This document shows positions 60,415 through 64,000 of a stretch of 64,000 bases of DNA, piece by piece; within the stretch, counting starts at the first letter, position 1; every line of letters starts with the position of its first letter. The DNA lies in NCBI RefSeq assembly GCF_023715645.1, contig NZ_JAMBOP010000005.1:159972-223971 (forward strand), in the 5' to 3' direction. The DNA comes from Bacillus cytotoxicus. Its GTDB lineage: Bacteria > Bacillota > Bacilli > Bacillales > Bacillaceae_G. Position numbers and translations under genes: made by a program. Under the pieces are notes generated by a model. The model had not been told where the DNA came from and searched no databases. It saw only the letters and a program-made list of their open reading frames with translations.

Positions 60415-60477
60415 TGACTTTATGGGATTACATCTGTAATATTGTACTACAGATGTAATCAGACTACAAATGTAGTC
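60415..60477. promoter_or_regulatory. Divergent bla/blaR1 promoters with three BlaI operators
   Basis: Three dyads of the TACA-N2-TGTA type lie at 60427-60440, 60446-60459 and 60462-60477 (the last a near-perfect GACTACAAATGTAGTC). The bla promoter is TTGACT (60415-60420), 16 bp, TAATAT (60437-60442), covered by dyad 1. The blaR1 promoter on the minus strand is TTGTAG (60469-60464), 17 bp, TACAAT (60446-60441), covered by dyads 2 and 3. Confidence 0.85.
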
Positions 60478-60554
60478 TTTCGAAACTACTTAAATAAGGT
60501 TGTTTTTTCAATCGTACATAAGAGTCTAATCAAATAATTAGGAGGTTTTACATC

Positions 60555-61502
60555 ATGAACAAAAGAGGGTTTTATCAAATGCTAGCACCAATAGGCTTGG
60601 TGCTTATGGTTGCAGGCTGCTCAGATGAGAAAAAACAGATTGTACAACAATCAGAAACAGAACATACAGAGGGAACTAACCAAACGTCAGAACATATAAC
60701 GGCAAAAGAAACTACAATGGAGAAATTTGAACAACTTGAGAAGGAATATGATGCGAGGCTTGGTGTCTTTGCGTTGGATACTGGTACAAAACAAACAGTA
60801 ACCTATCATCCAGATGAGCGTTTTGCTTATGCATCTACTCATAAGGCTCTAGCTGTAGGAGCACTTTTACAACAGAAGGCAATAGAAGACCTTGATCAAA
60901 GAATTACCTATACACGTGAGGATCTTGTTAATTATAGTCCGATTACAGAAAAGCATGTTGATACGGGAATGACTCTTAAGGAGCTTTGTGATGCTTCTCT
61001 TCGATACAGTGACAATACTGCTGGAAACCTTATCCTTAAACAACTGGGGGGACCGACTGGGTTTAAAAAAGAACTGGAGGAAATTAGGGATAATATTACC
61101 AATCCTGAGCGATTTGAGCCATATTTAAATGAGGTTAATCCTGGTGAAACTCATGACACGAGTACACCAAGAGCACTTGCTACTAGTCTTCAAGCTTTTA
61201 CATTGAAAGATACACTTTCAACTGAGAAACGTGAACTTTTAATAGATTGGATGAAGAGAAATACTACTGGAGGTGCGTTAATTCGTGCTGGAGTGCCGAA
61301 AGGTTGGGTAGTGGCTGATAAGACTGGAGCAGGATCATATGGTACACGAAATGACATTGCGATCATTTGGCCATCAAAAGGAGACCCTATTGTTCTTTCT
61401 ATACTTTCAAGTCGTGATAAAAAAGATGCTGATTATAACGACAAGCTTATTGCTGAGGCAACAGAAGAAGTAATTAAGGCCCTTAAGGTCAAAAATAAAT
61501 AG
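60555..61502 (+). CDS. bla: Class A beta-lactamase, membrane-anchored lipoprotein
   Basis: A 315-residue penicillinase with a lipoprotein signal peptide (lipobox MVAGC, Cys22) and a polar T/E-rich spacer. Class A motifs: S-T-H-K in YASTHKALAVG (Ser70/Lys73), SDN in RYSDNTAG (130 loop), omega loop RFEPYLNEVNPG with Glu166, and KTG in ADKTGAGSYGTRND. A lipid-anchored class A enzyme recalls beta-lactamase III of B. cereus. The ATG at 60555 follows TAGGAGG. It is induced through BlaR1/BlaI. Spectrum cannot be told from sequence alone. Confidence 0.94.
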   Translation: MNKRGFYQMLAPIGLVLMVAGCSDEKKQIVQQSETEHTEGTNQTSEHITAKETTMEKFEQLEKEYDARLGVFALDTGTKQTVTYHPDERFAYASTHKALAVGALLQQKAIEDLDQRITYTREDLVNYSPITEKHVDTGMTLKELCDASLRYSDNTAGNLILKQLGGPTGFKKELEEIRDNITNPERFEPYLNEVNPGETHDTSTPRALATSLQAFTLKDTLSTEKRELLIDWMKRNTTGGALIRAGVPKGWVVADKTGAGSYGTRNDIAIIWPSKGDPIVLSILSSRDKKDADYNDKLIAEATEEVIKALKVKNK

Positions 61503-61766
61503 AAAATGATTGTTATCGTGCCCCCTTCTTCAACTCCCATGAAAGAACGAAGGTTTTTCATTATCTATGGTGCTATGAAGTGCAGCATGGTTGGCTAACA
61601 GGGCAGTTCCTGGCTTCAACATTCAAAGCTAACGATGAATGATTTTTCAAGATGAAGGTCGCTTTAATTGAGCAAGGATCACAAAAATTATCAAACTTTT
61701 TCATAAAAGAATGATTCAATTGAATATAGAAACAGCGTGTTTTGATTAATCAAAAATTATAGAAAC
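61503..61766. other. Gap after bla with no recognisable gene
   Basis: It contains no open reading frame with a ribosome site. The composition is less AT-rich at 61520-61640 than around it, which may mark decayed coding DNA, but I could not assign a family. Confidence 0.4.
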
Positions 61767-61805
61767 AAAAAAGAGTCATGTGAATGTAAAACATGACTCT
61801 TTTTT
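61767..61805. terminator. Terminator downstream of bla
   Basis: A 15-bp perfect stem AAAAAAGAGTCATGT/ACATGACTCTTTTTT with a nine-nt loop, active on both strands. Confidence 0.88.
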
Positions 61806-61906
61806 AGAGTATTCTAGAATCTTTCGTCGGGAGATTCTAAATTTAATTATTCTGATATAATTTAACGTAATTTAGGAAAAAATCCAAATTTAAGGTAGGT
61901 ACTATA

Positions 61907-62216
61907 GGAGGTTCAGCCAACTCACTAACATAAAACCCACGCTAAGGATTATTTACACCGTAAAAATACTGTACGTTTTTGTTACAATGCTTTGTTTGAA
62001 GTGTATCACTAAGAAATTTGTTGATTCTCGCATAACAAAAATATGTAACAAATTTAATTTTTATCAAAACTTTAGATACCCTTTTTGTTACGAGATACTC
62101 CAGGTTATTTATTGTCTTTTTGTAACATAGAAAACCCTTAGCGTATGAAAATTAAGGTTTTAACTTCCAGAAAACGTATTAATGTGGGGTTTATGTCATC
62201 TGGTCGGCGTTACCCC
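61907..62216. mobile_element. Miniature Tn3-type element (TIME-like), about 310 bp
   Basis: The left end (61907-61946) has GCCAACTCACTAACATAAAA then CCCACGCTAAG; the right end, read inward on the minus strand (62216-62179), is GGGGTAACGCCGACC then AGATGACATAAACCCCACATTAA. The inner 18 bases of the two ends match at 15 positions. The GGGGTANCGCC tip and the ACGCTAAG inner end are hallmarks of Tn4430/Tn1546-type termini. The interior has five copies of TTTTTGTTAC-like motifs (61976+, 62032-, 62045-, 62082+, 62117+), like a resolution site. No transposase is present. Confidence 0.55.
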
Positions 62217-62394
62217 AATTAAGCAATACTTCAATTCCAAAATCTGTACCTTTTGGAACTTAAAACGAATTAGTAATAAATTTCTCAATATAGATATTGC
62301 TACTATTTTTAGTTATACTATTCAAAATTTAAATTTAATGTAATATCATGAAAAGGTGATGGTTATTACCCTATTTGTTTCTCCTTATGCCATA

Positions 62395-62428
62395 GATAAG
62401 ATCGGATTCCTGGTCTTATCTCTTTTTT
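62395..62428 (+). terminator. Terminator hairpin in the relic region
   Basis: GATAAGA pairs with TCTTATC across a 12-nt loop and is followed by TCTTTTTTAT. No gene precedes it now, so it is probably left from a lost one. Confidence 0.6.
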
Positions 62429-62522
62429 ATTTATGAGGTCTTGTTACACATTCATAACTTAACAAAATTTTTGTTATGGGTTATTTGTTGTCATTGGCTT
62501 GGTGGCAGTGTGGGTTATAAAA

Positions 62523-62554
62523 TTCTTAAGTTGATGGGCATGTGGCGGTACCCC
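62523..62554 (-). mobile_element. IS231 terminus inserted in a Tn4430-type end (relic)
   Basis: On the minus strand GGGGTACCGCCA (62554-62543), identical to the first 12 bases I recall for Tn4430, is followed directly by CATGCCCATCAACTTAAGAA (62542-62523), which I recognise as the 20-bp IS231 inverted repeat. The IS231 body would extend to lower coordinates; probably only its last one to two hundred bases remain (62430-62522), with no transposase. Confidence 0.65.
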
Positions 62555-62790
62555 TTATAGAAACATTTTAACCTGTCCTCCTGTACGCTAAGCGTAAAAC
62601 AGCCCCAAGGAGGGATTCAGCCGAAATATGTGTAAAAACGGGTCATAAGGATACATTTTTTCACAAAAATTTTTTCTATCAGCCTGTGTAGCAATGGAAC
62701 TAAATCATGCAACAAGTATTGGCGAATATTATATTTAGAATACTGCCAACAAATTAACCATATAAAGCTACATTAAGGATTTATAAGATG
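62555..62790. other. Relic DNA outside the Tn-type end
   Basis: It includes a palindrome TACGCTAAGCGTA (62585-62597) and GGAGGGATTCAGCCG (62612-62626) followed by a TAAAAAC...TAAG stretch, which weakly resembles another Tn3-type terminus. No gene is visible. Confidence 0.35.
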
Positions 62791-62827
62791 AAAAAAGCCA
62801 CCTTTTCTGTTCTACAAAAAGGTGGCT
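62791..62827 (-). terminator. Terminator after the DUF2164 gene
   Basis: AAAAGCCACCTTTT pairs with AAAAAGGTGGCT; on the minus strand it ends in TTTTTTC, 14 bases past the stop codon. Confidence 0.85.
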
Positions 62828-62841
62828 CGGATGTATCATTT

Positions 62842-63090
62842 TTAATTTATTGGAACTTGTAGTACGTAAAGTTCTTCTTCAACAACACCCATCTGAAGCC
62901 GCAATGTTTTACATGCATCTTCTACAGCTTGATTATATACATGCGGTCCAATTTCTTTCATCATAAACTCCAATATATATTCAGCTTCAGTTGAACTTAA
63001 GTCTAGTTCGAATTTTTTATAAAAGAAATCCTCAAGACGTGCCTTTACCATCTCTTGATTCTCGCGGGATAATTTTTTTAATTTAGGCAT
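62842..63090 (-). CDS. DUF2164 family protein
   Basis: An 82-residue soluble protein with the family features LSRENQEMVKARLEDFFYKKF and AEYILEFMMKEIGPHVYNQAVEDA. DUF2164 proteins are small, helical and common in bacilli; no function is known. The ATG at 63090 follows AGGAGTGAA. It lies 70 bases downstream of the pentapeptide gene and has its own terminator. Confidence 0.85.
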   Translation of the reverse strand: MPKLKKLSRENQEMVKARLEDFFYKKFELDLSSTEAEYILEFMMKEIGPHVYNQAVEDACKTLRLQMGVVEEELYVLQVPIN

Positions 63091-63160
63091 TTAAATTCAC
63101 TCCTATAAGTTAAGTCAATTGCTTAGTAATAGACATAAGTTTTTATAATAATATATATAT

Positions 63161-63766
63161 TTAATTAATTTCCGCGCCATAAGATTGTGCAACAGCTATC
63201 GCTTGGGCTGTATCCAGTCTTACATTTTTTAAATCAAAGGTTCTAAAATCTACTCTATTAACTGTTGCTCCTCGTAAATCAGCTCCTGAAAGCTTCACTT
63301 TTCCTAATTGCGCACCGGTCAAATCGACATCACGTAAATCCGCTTTTTCTAGGTTGCATTCATACAAGTCAGCCTCAACTAAACGAATGCCCCTTAATTT
63401 TTGTTTACCTAAATTCGCAAAGCGAAAGTTTGTATAAGACCAATCGCCACCCTTGATTGTTATTCCGTCTAAATTTGCCTCCTCAAAATCGGAACCAGTC
63501 ATTTTACATTCCTCAAATTTTGAAACAAATAAATTCGCTCCAGAAAATTTGCAGTTGGCAAATGTTGATCCTTTATGGAGAGAAGCATTAAAGAACGAAC
63601 CAGTAAAATCACATTCGATAAAGTTACAATTTTGCGTTAAAATCTCTGATGCATCTACACCTCTGAAACGACATTTAATGAAAGTACAGTTTCTTAACTC
63701 TTCTTCTTTTATATTGAATCCTCTAAAATCCATTTCTACATACTCATTGTTTATATATTGAGTCAT
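63161..63766 (-). CDS. Pentapeptide-repeat protein
   Basis: A 201-residue protein made largely of A(D/N)LXX-type pentapeptides, clearest at about 70-165 (ANLDGITIKGG, ADLYECNLEKADLRDVDLTGAQLG, SGADLRGATVNRVDF), which fold as a right-handed quadrilateral helix. Some members (Qnr, MfpA, McbG) protect DNA gyrase from quinolones or microcins; that is only a possibility here. The ATG at 63766 follows AGGAGG. The ribosome site overlaps the stop of a truncated MFS gene, suggesting they once formed an operon. Confidence 0.85.
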   Translation of the reverse strand: MTQYINNEYVEMDFRGFNIKEEELRNCTFIKCRFRGVDASEILTQNCNFIECDFTGSFFNASLHKGSTFANCKFSGANLFVSKFEECKMTGSDFEEANLDGITIKGGDWSYTNFRFANLGKQKLRGIRLVEADLYECNLEKADLRDVDLTGAQLGKVKLSGADLRGATVNRVDFRTFDLKNVRLDTAQAIAVAQSYGAEIN

Positions 63767-63777
63767 GTTCTAGCCTC

Positions 63778-63904
63778 CTATATTGCTGCAATTCGTTTTT
63801 TTAGCTTTAAGATAAAAAGAAAAAGGTAATCCAAAAATAGCGATAACAGTAGCTATTATAAATACATCATGAATCACTAGTGTTGCATTAAAATATCCCG
63901 AGTT
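63778..63904 (-). pseudogene. 3' remnant of an MFS drug-efflux gene
   Basis: The minus-strand frame reads YFNATLVIHDVFIIATVIAI then FGLPFSFYLKAKK and a stop at 63778, matching the last helix of DHA2/EmrB-type efflux pumps. An in-frame TGA at 63905 and unrelated DNA beyond it show that the rest of the gene is missing. The remaining 63908-64000 has no recognisable gene. Confidence 0.6.
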
Positions 63905-64000
63905 TCAAAAATACTCAAAATCTTTCGTTATTTTATTTTACGCATAGAAAAAGTCCTTTATAATAGATGGAGTTAGGTGGTAACCTGTCCAAATCCATTA

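Noticed and set aside
60555-61502. Extended-spectrum or carbapenemase activity of the beta-lactamase
   Set aside because: The motifs show class A only; nothing in the sequence I can read supports a particular extended spectrum.
50347-64000. Integrase-borne genomic island with ssrA att sites
   Set aside because: There is no integrase gene and no repeated tmRNA 3' end within the window; kept only as a hypothesis.

Overview
The window is a chromosomal segment of a Bacillus cereus-group bacterium. The evidence is the low-GC Gram-positive gene content in a Bacillus order (uvrBA, hprK-lgt-ppaX-yvoF, yvcD-trxB-yvcI-rapZ-yvcK-whiA-crh, clpP, sigL, cggR-gapA-pgk-tpiA-gpmI-eno, secG-est-rnr-smpB-ssrA). 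It is supported by a spoVA2-type sporulation operon and by dispersed repeats of the kind known from this group (bcr1-like elements and others). Several proteins look moderately diverged from the B. anthracis/B. cereus sequences I remember, so I do not name a species.

Layout. 0-10 kb is accessory: an ABC-F antibiotic-resistance-type ATPase with a long attenuator-like leader, a LysR/YeiH pair, a small basic membrane peptide, an XRE operon with membrane proteins, a TipA-like MerR operon, an amino-acid permease and a lipoprotein. 10-27 kb is core: SOS-controlled uvrBA, then HPr kinase, lipoprotein lipidation, the trxB-to-crh operon and clpP under CtsR. 27-32 kb holds a forespore operon in the order DUF1657, YhcN/YlaJ-like lipoprotein, spoVAC, spoVAD, spoVAEb, DUF1657, DUF421. 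32-50.7 kb is core: a KimA-like transporter, tRNA-Arg(CCG), sigL, the glycolytic operon, a cidAB-type pair, secG, esterase, RNase R, SmpB and tmRNA.

Downstream of ssrA (50.7-64 kb) the content changes to accessory DNA: a VanRS-like two-component system divergent from a VanY-like D,D-carboxypeptidase, a five-SH3b NlpC/P60 endopeptidase, an IS6-family insertion sequence, a broken Rpn gene, a complete inducible beta-lactamase locus (blaI-blaR1 divergent from a lipoprotein class A bla, with three BlaI operators), relics of Tn3-family and IS231 termini, and a pentapeptide-repeat gene behind a truncated MFS gene. Cell-wall and beta-lactam functions dominate this island.

Most notable observations: (1) a non-autonomous mobile repeat family, 228-262 bp, with 14-bp terminal inverted repeats and clear 8-bp target duplications at three sites; (2) a Tn3-derived miniature element with an internal cluster of recombinase-like motifs, next to an IS231 end abutting a Tn4430-type terminus; (3) an ABC-F leader with a tiny upstream ORF, two mutually exclusive hairpins and a sequestered ribosome site; (4) 21-bp-phased direct repeats between the VanRS-like genes and vanY. 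All calls come from reading the sequence; no database search was run.
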